Shown: positions 45,642 through 54,325 of the stretch, piece after piece
How positions within the stretch are numbered: the first letter of the stretch is position 1
Layout of the letters: every line of letters begins with the position of its first letter
From: Exiguobacterium undae DSM 14481
GTDB lineage: Bacteria; Bacillota; Bacilli; Exiguobacteriales; Exiguobacteriaceae
Length of the DNA stretch: 64,000 bases
Direction: 5' to 3'
NCBI RefSeq assembly: GCF_000620805.1
Contig: NZ_KK211187.1
Coordinates: forward strand, 1,335,957-1,399,956
Program-made: the position numbers and the translations under genes
The notes under the pieces: generated by a model
Databases searched by the model: none
What the model was told of the DNA's origin: nothing
What the model saw: the letters and a program-made list of their open reading frames with translations, nothing else

Positions 45642-46823
45642 ATGTTATCAAAACGTGTACAACAATTGACACCGTCAACGACATTGGCGATTACAGCAAA
45701 AGCAAAAGCCTTACGGGAAGAAGGACAAGACATCATCGGTTTAGGGGCTGGAGAGCCGGACTTCAATACACCGGAATTCATCATCCAAGCAGCGTTTGCG
45801 GCGGCTGAAGCCGGAGATACAAAATACACGCCGTCCGGCGGAACCGTTGCCTTGAAAGATGCCATCATTGAAAAAACGCGTCGCGACCTTTGGTTATCGT
45901 ACGACCGTTCGGAAGTGATGGTTGCGTCAGGAGCAAAACATGCCTTATCGACGTTATTCCAAGCGATTCTCGATCCGGGTGACGAAGTGATTGTCCCGGC
46001 ACCTTACTGGGTCAGTTATCCGGAACAAATTAAATTAAGCGACGGTGTTCCTGTCATTTTAGAAACGACGGAACAGTCACGGTTCAAAGTGACACGCGAG
46101 TTGCTCGAGCAACACATTACACCCAAAACAAAAGCGCTCATCTTGAACTCTCCGTCTAACCCGACCGGAATGGTCTATACGAAGGAAGAACTCGAGATGG
46201 TGGCAGATGTGGCGATGGCGCATAATCTGCTTGTGATCAGTGATGAGATTTACGAAAAGCTGCTTTACAATGGTGTCACGCATCTATCGATTGCGACGTT
46301 ACCGAATATGCGCGAACGGACAATCATCGTCAATGGGGTGTCGAAATCCCATGCGATGACAGGATGGCGGATTGGTTATGCGATTGGACCAAAAGACATC
46401 ATCAGTGCGATGACGAACCTTGCGAGCCATTCGACATCAAATCCGACATCGATTGCCCAGGCAGCGTCTGTTGCCGCCTACGCCGAAGGAGACGCTCCGG
46501 TCGAGGCGATGCGGGTCGTGTTCGAAGAACGCTTGGAGCAGATTTATGATCGGTTGATTCAAATTCCCGGTTTAACGTGTCTGAAGCCGGAAGGTGCTTT
46601 TTATCTGTTCCCGCATGCATTGCGGGCAGCCGAAATGTGCGGTTTCTCAAACGTTGACGACTGGTGTACCGCTGTCTTGTCGGAAGCGAAAGTCGCCTTG
46701 ATTCCAGGGTCCGGCTTTGGCGCACCAGAATATGTCCGGTTATCATATGCGACAGACCCGAAACGGGTGCTGGAAGCATTAGACCGGATCGAAGGATTTA
46801 TCACGGCGCATACGGCCGTTTAA
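45642..46823 (+). CDS. aspB: Aspartate aminotransferase
   Basis: PLP enzyme interconverting aspartate and oxaloacetate; 393 aa, class I/II fold. PLP Lys is in GVSKSHAMTGWRIGY near residue 237; NSPSNPTGMVY and SDEIYEKL are other family blocks. ATG 45642 is preceded by AAAAGGAG. Followed directly by asnS; both belong to aspartate/asparagine use. Confidence 0.93.
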   Translation: MLSKRVQQLTPSTTLAITAKAKALREEGQDIIGLGAGEPDFNTPEFIIQAAFAAAEAGDTKYTPSGGTVALKDAIIEKTRRDLWLSYDRSEVMVASGAKHALSTLFQAILDPGDEVIVPAPYWVSYPEQIKLSDGVPVILETTEQSRFKVTRELLEQHITPKTKALILNSPSNPTGMVYTKEELEMVADVAMAHNLLVISDEIYEKLLYNGVTHLSIATLPNMRERTIIVNGVSKSHAMTGWRIGYAIGPKDIISAMTNLASHSTSNPTSIAQAASVAAYAEGDAPVEAMRVVFEERLEQIYDRLIQIPGLTCLKPEGAFYLFPHALRAAEMCGFSNVDDWCTAVLSEAKVALIPGSGFGAPEYVRLSYATDPKRVLEALDRIEGFITAHTAV

Positions 46824-46843
46824 TAGAGAGAGGATGTTGACTT

Positions 46844-48142
46844 TTGAAAGCAATGATTCGTGATGTAGAAAAGCACGTCGGAGAAGAAATCACGATCGGA
46901 TGTTGGTTAGCAAACAAACGATCGAGCGGTAAAATCGCGTTTCTTCAATTACGTGATGGTTCCGGCTTCATGCAGGGAGTCGTCGTGAAGGAAACGGTTG
47001 GCGAAGAGTTATTTAAGACCGCTAAAGGATTAACACAAGAGTCTTCGATGTGGGTGACAGGGGTCATCAAATCAGATGGGGGACGGACAGCGATTGGTCA
47101 TGAGATGGAAATCACGGCAATTGAAGTGATTCATGAAGCGATCGATTATCCGATCACACCAAAAGCACACGGAACGGACTTCCTGATGGATAACCGTCAT
47201 CTTTGGTTGCGTTCAAAACGCCAACATGCCGTCATGGTCGTTCGAAACGAACTGATCCGTGCCACATACGAATTCTTTAACCAAGAAGGATTCATCAAAG
47301 TCGACCCGCCAATCCTGACAGGAAGCGCACCGGAAGGAACAACGGAATTGTTCCATACGAAATACTTTGATGAAGATGCGTACTTGTCACAATCAGGCCA
47401 GTTATACATGGAAGCGGCTGCGATGGCGCTTGGAAAAGTCTTCTCGTTTGGTCCGACCTTCCGTGCTGAAAAATCAAAAACGCGCCGTCACCTCATCGAA
47501 TTTTGGATGATGGAGCCGGAAATGGCGTTTTATGATCACGAAATGAACCTGGAAGTCCAAGAAAACTACGTCTCGCATCTCGTCCAGTCGGCACTGACAA
47601 ACTGTCGTGCTGAACTGGAGTTGTTGGAACGGGACTTGACAGTCTTGGAAAACATCAAAGCGCCGTTCCCACGCGTCACGTATACAGAAGCAATCGCGAT
47701 GTTGAAAGAACAAGGTTTTGACGACATTGAATTCGGAGACGATTTTGGTGCGCCGCATGAGACGGCAATCGCCAACACGTTTGCGCGTCCGGTCTTCATC
47801 ACGCATTGGCCAAAAGACATCAAACCGTTTTACATGAAAGAAGACCCGGAAAACCCGGGATTCGTCTTATGTGACGATTTGATTGCTCCTGAAGGATATG
47901 GTGAAATCGTTGGTGGTTCACAACGCGAGGAAGATTTCGAGAAGTTACGTGCCGGCATGAAAGCACATGATTTAGATGAGACGGGTGCCTATAAGTGGTA
48001 TCTGGAAACACGTAAGTATGGATCGGTCCCACACAGTGGTTTTGGTCTTGGACTCGAACGGACAGTGGCCTGGATTACAGGTGTCGAACATGTACGTGAG
48101 ACGATTCCATTCCCACGTCTGTTGAACCGTTTGTATCCGTAA
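46844..48142 (+). CDS. asnS: Asparaginyl-tRNA synthetase
   Basis: Charges tRNA-Asn; class IIb, 432 aa. N-terminal OB fold with [21 protein letters not shown]-type anticodon-binding sequence, then motif 2 [18 protein letters not shown] and motif 3 [13 protein letters not shown] near the end. Start is TTG 46844, 9 bases after AGAGAGG; ATG 46853 is an alternative that would lose three residues. A hairpin lies after the stop. Confidence 0.95.
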   Translation: MKAMIRDVEKHVGEEITIGCWLANKRSSGKIAFLQLRDGSGFMQGVVVKETVGEELFKTAKGLTQESSMWVTGVIKSDGGRTAIGHEMEITAIEVIHEAIDYPITPKAHGTDFLMDNRHLWLRSKRQHAVMVVRNELIRATYEFFNQEGFIKVDPPILTGSAPEGTTELFHTKYFDEDAYLSQSGQLYMEAAAMALGKVFSFGPTFRAEKSKTRRHLIEFWMMEPEMAFYDHEMNLEVQENYVSHLVQSALTNCRAELELLERDLTVLENIKAPFPRVTYTEAIAMLKEQGFDDIEFGDDFGAPHETAIANTFARPVFITHWPKDIKPFYMKEDPENPGFVLCDDLIAPEGYGEIVGGSQREEDFEKLRAGMKAHDLDETGAYKWYLETRKYGSVPHSGFGLGLERTVAWITGVEHVRETIPFPRLLNRLYP

Positions 48143-48150
48143 TAGTGATT

Positions 48151-48186
48151 AAAATCGACCCATCCCTCGGACGGGTCGATTTCTTG
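48151..48186 (+). terminator. Terminator of asnS
   Basis: AAATCGACCC(A)TCC pairs with GGA(C)GGGTCGATTT, followed by TTC. Lies between asnS and dnaD. Confidence 0.7.
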
Positions 48187-48213
48187 CTTATCATAAAGAA
48201 TCGAGGAAGAGCC

Positions 48214-48792
48214 ATGGATCATAATTTAATTCAGCTCTTTGAGGAAGGAACGGTTGTGCTTCCCAAACGGCTGTTTACGGAAGCAAAACGCCTCGGCATC
48301 AGTTTCGTTGAATTTACATTGATTGGACAACTGTTTGCTTGTCGCGCTGAAGGCATGGAAATGCCTTCGCCGGAAGAGTTAAGTAATCGGCTTGGATTAT
48401 CCGAGACGGAAACCATCGAGACGACGCTGGGTCTCTTGCAAAAAGGATTGCTGGCGATGGAGAACATCGGAGGATCAGAACGGTATTCATTGGTTCCGTT
48501 ATATGAAAAACTGATGGCGCCACCTGAACAAGAAGCACCGAACTTTGATACGATCAATCCGTCCGTTTTCCAACACTTTGAGCGAGAACTGGGGATGATG
48601 TCACCGTTTCAGATGGAGCAAATCATCCAGTGGTTGACGATTGAGAACATTGCGGAAGAACTTGTTCTCGCGGCCTTGCGGGAAGCGGTCTACCATAACG
48701 TCCGGAAGATGACGTATATCAATCAAATTCTGCGGACATGGGAACGCGAAGGGATTAAAACACTGGAAGACTTAGCGACGAGAGGGAGCTGA
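48214..48792 (+). CDS. dnaD: Primosomal protein DnaD
   Basis: Part of the Bacillota replication initiation and restart machinery with DnaB and DnaI; 192 aa. N-terminal winged-helix domain (about 1-100), then the DnaD C-terminal domain with FQMEQIIQWL and YINQILRTWEREGI (the YxxxI-W motif). ATG 48214 follows GAGGAAGAG; the frame is open back to 48145 but crosses the asnS terminator. nth follows 5 bases after the stop. Confidence 0.94.
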   Translation: MDHNLIQLFEEGTVVLPKRLFTEAKRLGISFVEFTLIGQLFACRAEGMEMPSPEELSNRLGLSETETIETTLGLLQKGLLAMENIGGSERYSLVPLYEKLMAPPEQEAPNFDTINPSVFQHFERELGMMSPFQMEQIIQWLTIENIAEELVLAALREAVYHNVRKMTYINQILRTWEREGIKTLEDLATRGS

Positions 48793-48797
48793 CGGGG

Positions 48798-49466
48798 ATG
48801 TTACGCAAAGCAGAGATTGAACGAATTGAATCGACCCTGGAGGAGATGTTTCCGGAAGCTTTCTGCGAACTGGTTCATCAAAATCCGTTTGAGCTTGTCG
48901 TTGCGGTTGCCTTAAGTGCGCAGGCGACAGACGTTTTAGTCAACAAAGTGACACCGGATTTGTTTGCTGCATTTCCGACACCCGAACGATTAGCCGTTGC
49001 ACCAGTCGAAGAAATTGAAGCAAAAATCAAACGGCTTGGTCTGTATCGCAATAAAGCGAAAAACATCAAAGCATTGGCCGGACAGCTGCTTGCGTTACAC
49101 GATGGTGAAGTACCGACCGACCGGGCGGGGCTTGAAGCGCTACCGGGCGTCGGGCGGAAAACGGCGAACGTCGTGTTGTCTGTTGCGTTTGACGTGCCGG
49201 CATTCGCCGTCGATACACATGTCGAACGGGTCTCGAAACGACTGGGTATCTGCCGCTGGAAGGACAATGTCACCCAAGTCGAACAGACATTGATGAAACG
49301 GTTTAAACGGGAAAGATGGTCGAAATTACACCACCAATTTATTTTTTTCGGCCGCTATCACTGTAAAGCACAACGTCCAAATTGCTTGGAGTGTCCCTTG
49401 CTGGATATGTGCCGTGATGGAAAAAAACGGACAAAAGGACTGGTTCCGCCTCTTGAGAGCGAATAA
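48798..49466 (+). CDS. nth: Endonuclease III
   Basis: DNA glycosylase/AP lyase for oxidised pyrimidines; 222 aa. Helix-hairpin-helix LPGVGRKTANVVL with the catalytic Lys, the catalytic Asp in FAVDTHVERV, and the iron-sulfur set C-x6-C-x2-C-x5-C (CKAQRPNCLECPLLDMC). Start ATG 48798. Cotranscribed with dnaD. Confidence 0.96.
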   Translation: MLRKAEIERIESTLEEMFPEAFCELVHQNPFELVVAVALSAQATDVLVNKVTPDLFAAFPTPERLAVAPVEEIEAKIKRLGLYRNKAKNIKALAGQLLALHDGEVPTDRAGLEALPGVGRKTANVVLSVAFDVPAFAVDTHVERVSKRLGICRWKDNVTQVEQTLMKRFKRERWSKLHHQFIFFGRYHCKAQRPNCLECPLLDMCRDGKKRTKGLVPPLESE

Positions 49467-49467
49467 C

Positions 49468-49502
49468 AAAAAGCGTCCCGCAATTCACTGCGGGACGCTT
49501 TT
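49468..49502. terminator. Bidirectional terminator after nth
   Basis: AAAAGCGTCCCGCA pairs with TGCGGGACGCTTTT around a 5-base loop. Serves nth on one side and the DUF3800 gene on the other. Confidence 0.95.
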
Positions 49503-49511
49503 AGGTGTGGA

Positions 49512-50420
49512 TCATCCGTTCCAGGGCGTATCGGACCATTCACGCCGTTTTTTCGTAATCGGGACTTTTTTGAAACCCCAGTTCCGGAAATCTTGATCGG
49601 GACTGTCCCGACGAATGTAAATCTTGTTTTTAATCGCTTTAAAAATTCGGTTTTCGTCCCCGTAATGGACAAACCGTGGTTTTACCTCAATGACTCCACG
49701 ACGGACGCGGGAGAGGGGGAGGCAGACAAGATCGGCAATCTCAAGACCGGATTGGTAGAGATCGCTGTCTTTTTCAGCAAAAATGAAACCTTTGATCTTT
49801 TGACGGCTCTTCTCCACGTCGAGATGCACCGTTCCGGAATTAAAAATATCGAAAAATGCTTTTTGAATCAGCAGGTTTTGATAATCATCCCGACTTTCAA
49901 GGACGACCCGGGCACTCGTCGCTTCCGTTTCTTCTAAAAACGCGTAAAATGATTTCATCAGATGGGCAAAAGCGACGACATAAGGATCTTTTGGCGTTGA
50001 GTAAAATTCTTGCAACTTTTGTTTATCGACTTCGACGCTGACGATCGTACAGTCGATATCGACCAAGAAGTCCGGCAAGGCGACCCAGAAATGACGCAAC
50101 ATGTCGATTGTGATACCATCTTCTTTTCCGTAAGGATGCTCTGCTTTTAAAATTTCTTTGAGATGAAGCGGGATGTGCGGATCTTCAAATACCGACGACT
50201 TGAATTCCATCAATCGTTTACGCAACGGACTTGGTTCCCCCGTTTCATCCGAATCGATGGCGTACTTGTATTCCATTAAAACACCCGTCAAATTAAACTG
50301 TGTGTTCCCTTTTGGCGTTCCAGTCTCGTCGACGAACATGACGTACTTTTTTGCCGTTGGATTCGACGCCCGAGGAATCAATTTTGATTCGTGGCGCGAA
50401 TTTGATTTTGATGTGGCCAA
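49512..50420 (-). CDS. DUF3800 domain protein
   Basis: Protein of 302 aa on the minus strand. The DUF3800 signature is visible: YVMFVDETGTP near residue 28, then ARVVLESRDDYQN around residue 190, and LEIADLVCLPLSRVRRG around 245. The spacing of Asp/Glu residues resembles RNase H-like nucleases (inference). The best start is TTG 50420 with AGGAGG just before it; upstream codons to 50459 are Cys/Arg-rich and precede that site. It stands in place of ypoC. Base composition looks like its neighbours, so no sign of recent transfer. Confidence 0.75.
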   Translation of the reverse strand: MATSKSNSRHESKLIPRASNPTAKKYVMFVDETGTPKGNTQFNLTGVLMEYKYAIDSDETGEPSPLRKRLMEFKSSVFEDPHIPLHLKEILKAEHPYGKEDGITIDMLRHFWVALPDFLVDIDCTIVSVEVDKQKLQEFYSTPKDPYVVAFAHLMKSFYAFLEETEATSARVVLESRDDYQNLLIQKAFFDIFNSGTVHLDVEKSRQKIKGFIFAEKDSDLYQSGLEIADLVCLPLSRVRRGVIEVKPRFVHYGDENRIFKAIKNKIYIRRDSPDQDFRNWGFKKVPITKKRREWSDTPWNG

Positions 50421-50533
50421 TCCTACTCCTCCTCGCACGGTTCGGCAGGAACAGTCCAAGCTGTCTGCTACCCTAACTCATTGTTTACGACAAGTGTAAC
50501 AAAATTTCCTGCTCAGAAACAGAATTCATCGGA

Positions 50534-50827
50534 TTATTGCATCAGCTGGTCGATATAACGAACCGATTTGATGGTCTCATTAAATCGTTTTAGGCTGGTT
50601 TTGGGTTGAAACGCTTGAACGGAAAGTTGTTTCAGTTGATCGACGGCACTTTCGACCATCGCCGGACGTAAATACGGACTGTTCTGTGCATTTTGCTGCC
50701 AGGCTTCAATCAGGATGTCTGCTTGCTCCACGAAGGGAATGACGTCTTTTTGAAAGTCGTATTCGTGACCATTCCGACCTGCTTGATAAATACGTTCGAT
50801 ATCTTGAAGTAACGGTTCTATTGTCAT
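50534..50827 (-). CDS. yppE: YppE, DUF1798 protein
   Basis: Small helical protein of 97 aa. [19 protein letters not shown] and EAWQQNA fit the DUF1798/YppE family (B. subtilis YppE about 123 aa, so this one is short). Divergent from recU with 80 bases between the starts. Function unknown. ATG 50827 is the start. Confidence 0.7.
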   Translation of the reverse strand: MTIEPLLQDIERIYQAGRNGHEYDFQKDVIPFVEQADILIEAWQQNAQNSPYLRPAMVESAVDQLKQLSVQAFQPKTSLKRFNETIKSVRYIDQLMQ

Positions 50828-50907
50828 TTGTTTTTAACTACTCCTCTCGGCCGATACGATACAATCACATATCATGGTACAATAAACGCGTTAGGAGGGG
50901 AATCCTT

Positions 50908-51516
50908 TTGAATTACCCGAATGGTAAAAAATTTCAAAAACCGGTTGAACCGCATGGTATTGCCATCCAAAGTGCACGTTCAACAGGTTCGACATTCTCG
51001 AACCGGGGAATGAAGCTCGAAAAACTCATTAATGAAAGCAATATGTTTTATCTGACCCATAATCGGGCAATCATTCACAAGAAACCGACCCCCCTTCAAA
51101 TCGTCCAAGTCGATTATCCGAAACGGTCTGCTGCCGTCGTCAAGGAAGCCTATTTCAAGCAACCGTCGACCACCGACTACAACGGCGTATACCGTGGAAA
51201 ATATATCGATTTTGAAGCGAAGGAAACCAATCATAAAACGTCTTTTCCCCTGAAGAACTTTCATCCGCACCAAATTGAACATATGCGTCAATGTGTGGCA
51301 CATGGAGGAATTTGTTTTGTCATCATTCGATTCAGTATGTATAATGTGCAATATGTGTTGTCTGTCGAGCATTTGTTCCCCTGGTGGGAGCAATTGGAAA
51401 CCGGAAGAAAGTCGATTCCGTTGGCAGACATCGAACACCACGGGATCAAATTAGAGACAGGTGCGTTTCCTGCGATTGATTATTTACCAGCAGTGGACGA
51501 GTTATATTTCACTTGA
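50908..51516 (+). CDS. recU: Holliday junction resolvase RecU
   Basis: Resolves Holliday junctions in recombination and chromosome segregation; 202 aa. Family blocks: NYPNGKKF at the start, [14 protein letters not shown] (stalk/catalytic region), [13 protein letters not shown] (the E-x-K nuclease motif) and [14 protein letters not shown] 50908 follows AGGAGGGG by 7 bases; the frame is open upstream to 50821 without homology. First gene of the recU-ponA pair, as in B. subtilis. Confidence 0.95.
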   Translation: MNYPNGKKFQKPVEPHGIAIQSARSTGSTFSNRGMKLEKLINESNMFYLTHNRAIIHKKPTPLQIVQVDYPKRSAAVVKEAYFKQPSTTDYNGVYRGKYIDFEAKETNHKTSFPLKNFHPHQIEHMRQCVAHGGICFVIIRFSMYNVQYVLSVEHLFPWWEQLETGRKSIPLADIEHHGIKLETGAFPAIDYLPAVDELYFT

Positions 51517-51549
51517 GAAACTTTACAGATTGAAGGAGAAGGATAGCAT

Positions 51550-54204
51550 ATGGAAAGAAGTCGTGTCGCGCGTCGTGAAGAAACGAAGACGTCAGCCAAA
51601 CAAACGAACCGGACAAAACGTCCGAAAAAGAAAAAGACAGGCGGAGCCGGTGGAAAAGGACCGCTTTGGAAAAAGTTATTACTCGTCGCCACCGGATTAT
51701 TTATCGTCATGATGTTAGCGGGTGGCGGATTTGCCGCGTATGCGATTGCCACAGCACCGGAGCTCGATGAATCAAAGCTTCGGGATGCCCTTCCGTTGAA
51801 AATTTACGCGAGCAACAAAGAAGAGATTAAAAAAGGCGGAACGAGTCGAGAATATGTATCGATCAAAGAAGTCCCGGATGTCGTCAAAGACGCATTCATC
51901 GCGATCGAGGATCGACGTTTTTATCAACATAACGGGATTGACTTCCGTCGACTAGGCGGCGCCATCATTGCCAACATTACAGACGGTTTTGGATCAGAAG
52001 GTGCTTCGACCATCACGCAACAGGTCATCAAGCAGTCTTTCTTGAGTTCAGATAAAACCATCACCCGTAAAGTACAGGAACAATGGTTGGCGATCCGTTT
52101 AGAACGGGATTATACAAAAGAACAGATTCTTGAAATGTACTTGAACAAAAACTATTACGGTCAAGAATCGTACGGGATTCAAACGGCCTCAAAAGCGTAC
52201 TTCAACAAACCCGTTGATAAACTGAACTATGCGGAAGGTGCGATGCTTGCGGGTCTGCCCCAGCGTCCGTCTGCCTACGATCCGATCAACGGTGACCCGA
52301 AGTTGACGAAAGGACGCCAAACACAGGTCCTCGATGCGATGCTGACGACCGGCGTCATCACACAGAAACAACGTGATCAAGGCGTCGAACAACCAATTTC
52401 GAAATTGATTGATCCGGCACCAAAATCGACGGATGATGCCGCATACGACAGTGTCATCTTCGACATGGTCTCGCAAGAATTGGAAGATGTGTTTGGTCTT
52501 GAAGGAAAAGACATCTACGGTCAAGGATTAAAAATCTACACATCGATTGATAAACCGATGCATGATTACATGAACGAAGCAATCAAAAAAGACCAAGTTG
52601 TTCAGTTACCGGATTATGCGGAGGCTGCTGCGACTGCTGTTAATACACAAACAGGTGAGATTCTAGGGATCGTAGATGGTAAAAATCCCGGGACAGGCAC
52701 GTCGCGCCGTAACTTTGCCAAAGAACCGCATCAACCTGGATCATCGGCAAAACCATTTTTCGCATATGGACCAGCGATTGAAAATGAGAAGTGGTCAACG
52801 GCGAAAATGTTGACGGACCAAGAAACCGAAGTCAACGGGAAAAACATCGGGAACTACTACGATGGATACCGGGGAACAAACACGATTCGGAACTGGCTCA
52901 AAATTTCAGCCAATACACCGGCAATTCAAACGTACCAACAAATCGGAGACGATGCGGTGGAGAGTTTCGCTGCTAAATCCGGATTGAGCTTAAAAGAGGA
53001 TGAATCGATTTCACCGGCATATGCGATCGGTGGGATGAAACACGGATTCAATACGACTCAGATGGCGTCCGCCTACGCCACACTCGGTAACGGCGGAGAT
53101 TATATCAAACCGCACATCATCAAGACGATTGAATACAGTGACGGCTCAAAAATCAAATCACCCGTCAAACCAAAAAAAGCAATGGAAGATTATACGGCAT
53201 ACATGTTAACGGACATGTTGCGTGATGTCTTAAAACCAGGTGGAACCTTCCCAAGCGCTGCGCTTGCGTTTGACGCCGCCGGTAAAACCGGAACGACGAA
53301 TGCTTATAAAGATGTTTGGTTCGCCGGTTATACGTCGGATGTCTCGATCAGTGTTTGGACCGGAACAACTAAATCCGGCAACAACAATGAGTTAGGATTA
53401 AGTGGACCAACCAACAGTACGATGGCTCAAAACATTTGGAAAGATTTCGTCACGAAAACACGTGATCGGACGCCGGCACCTTTCGAACAACCAAGTTCGG
53501 TTCTCAGCATCGGTGATGAACTGTATGTCAAAGGAACAAAAGAACCGGTTGTCGAAAAAAAGGCCGTACCAGCTCCGACTGGCTTACAAGCATCTTACAA
53601 TGAAGAATCGGAGTCTGGTGAATTGACTTGGAGTTACAATGATTCAGCATTACGGACAAACGGCTACGACAGTGTGTCATTTGAAGTATCGATGACGGAT
53701 CCCGACGGACAGCAGTCGGTTCTTGGTACAAGTTCAACGAATCGAATCGGCATCAGCGGACTGGATCCGGGACGGACGACGTTTACCGTCGTCGCTAAAG
53801 CATCCGGCGAGCAGTCCGGACCGGTCTCGACGACAGTGACAGTTGCTGAAGTCGAAACGGAAGAGCCGACAGAGGACGAACCAACGACGGACGAACCGGC
53901 AACGGACGAACCGGCAACGGACGAACCAACGACGGACGAACCGACGACGGATGAACCGACGACGGACGAACCGACGACGGATGAACCGACGACGGATGAA
54001 CCGACGACGGACGAACCGACGACGGATGAACCGACGACGGACGAACCGGCAACGGATGAACCGGCAACGGATGAACCAACGACGGACGAGCCGGCTGATG
54101 ATGAAAACAGTGGAGCATCCACGCAATCAGAAAACAATCGTCCGGCAAATGGAAATCAAGGTCGGGGCAATGATAATGCACCGGCACCGGAAGAAACCGA
54201 ATAA
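51550..54204 (+). CDS. ponA: Class A penicillin-binding protein PBP1
   Basis: Bifunctional peptidoglycan synthase, 884 aa. A Lys/Arg-rich cytoplasmic tail (1-40), one membrane helix (about 42-66), glycosyltransferase domain (about 95-270, EDRRFYQHNGID and TITQQVIKQ), and transpeptidase domain (about 335-650) with SSAK (near 398), SANTP and GKTGTTN (near 578). A fibronectin III-like domain (about 680-765) is followed by 14 TTDEP-type units and a Gly/Asn/Pro tail. Start ATG 51550 behind GAAGGAGAAGGA. B. subtilis PBP1 also ends in a low-complexity tail. Repeats are at 53884-54093. Confidence 0.94.
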   Translation: MERSRVARREETKTSAKQTNRTKRPKKKKTGGAGGKGPLWKKLLLVATGLFIVMMLAGGGFAAYAIATAPELDESKLRDALPLKIYASNKEEIKKGGTSREYVSIKEVPDVVKDAFIAIEDRRFYQHNGIDFRRLGGAIIANITDGFGSEGASTITQQVIKQSFLSSDKTITRKVQEQWLAIRLERDYTKEQILEMYLNKNYYGQESYGIQTASKAYFNKPVDKLNYAEGAMLAGLPQRPSAYDPINGDPKLTKGRQTQVLDAMLTTGVITQKQRDQGVEQPISKLIDPAPKSTDDAAYDSVIFDMVSQELEDVFGLEGKDIYGQGLKIYTSIDKPMHDYMNEAIKKDQVVQLPDYAEAAATAVNTQTGEILGIVDGKNPGTGTSRRNFAKEPHQPGSSAKPFFAYGPAIENEKWSTAKMLTDQETEVNGKNIGNYYDGYRGTNTIRNWLKISANTPAIQTYQQIGDDAVESFAAKSGLSLKEDESISPAYAIGGMKHGFNTTQMASAYATLGNGGDYIKPHIIKTIEYSDGSKIKSPVKPKKAMEDYTAYMLTDMLRDVLKPGGTFPSAALAFDAAGKTGTTNAYKDVWFAGYTSDVSISVWTGTTKSGNNNELGLSGPTNSTMAQNIWKDFVTKTRDRTPAPFEQPSSVLSIGDELYVKGTKEPVVEKKAVPAPTGLQASYNEESESGELTWSYNDSALRTNGYDSVSFEVSMTDPDGQQSVLGTSSTNRIGISGLDPGRTTFTVVAKASGEQSGPVSTTVTVAEVETEEPTEDEPTTDEPATDEPATDEPTTDEPTTDEPTTDEPTTDEPTTDEPTTDEPTTDEPTTDEPATDEPATDEPTTDEPADDENSGASTQSENNRPANGNQGRGNDNAPAPEETE
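53884..54093 (+). repeat. 14 tandem 15-bp units in ponA (TTDEP/ATDEP)
   Basis: Fourteen units of acg/gca acg ga(c/t) ga(a/g) cc(g/a), encoding TTDEP (ten) or ATDEP (four). Units 5-11 are nearly identical, so slippage is likely. Being 15 bp long, changes in number stay in frame. Confidence 0.95.
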
Positions 54205-54246
54205 GCAATTGAATATTGACAGGTCAAATGACCCGTTAAGATGAAC

Positions 54247-54294
54247 AAGACCGAAGAAGCGAATGAGTTTCTTCGGTCTTGCTTCTTTTTTTTT
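54247..54294 (+). terminator. Terminator of recU-ponA
   Basis: AAGACCGAAGAA pairs with TTCTTCGGTCTT around a 10-base loop; a T9 tract follows four bases later. Confidence 0.85.
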
Positions 54295-54325
54295 GTATAA
54301 TGGGAAAGAGGAAGGACGTGGGGCA

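Noticed and set aside
49512-50827. Defence island or prophage remnant
   Set aside because: Only one DUF3800 gene and the ordinary yppE lie here; no integrase, repeats, or change in composition.
53664-54208. Long open frames on the minus strand across the end of ponA, rich in Val/Gly/Ser or Arg
   Set aside because: They are opposite the 15-bp TTDEP repeat; a repeat without stop codons stays open in all frames. No ribosome site or family match.
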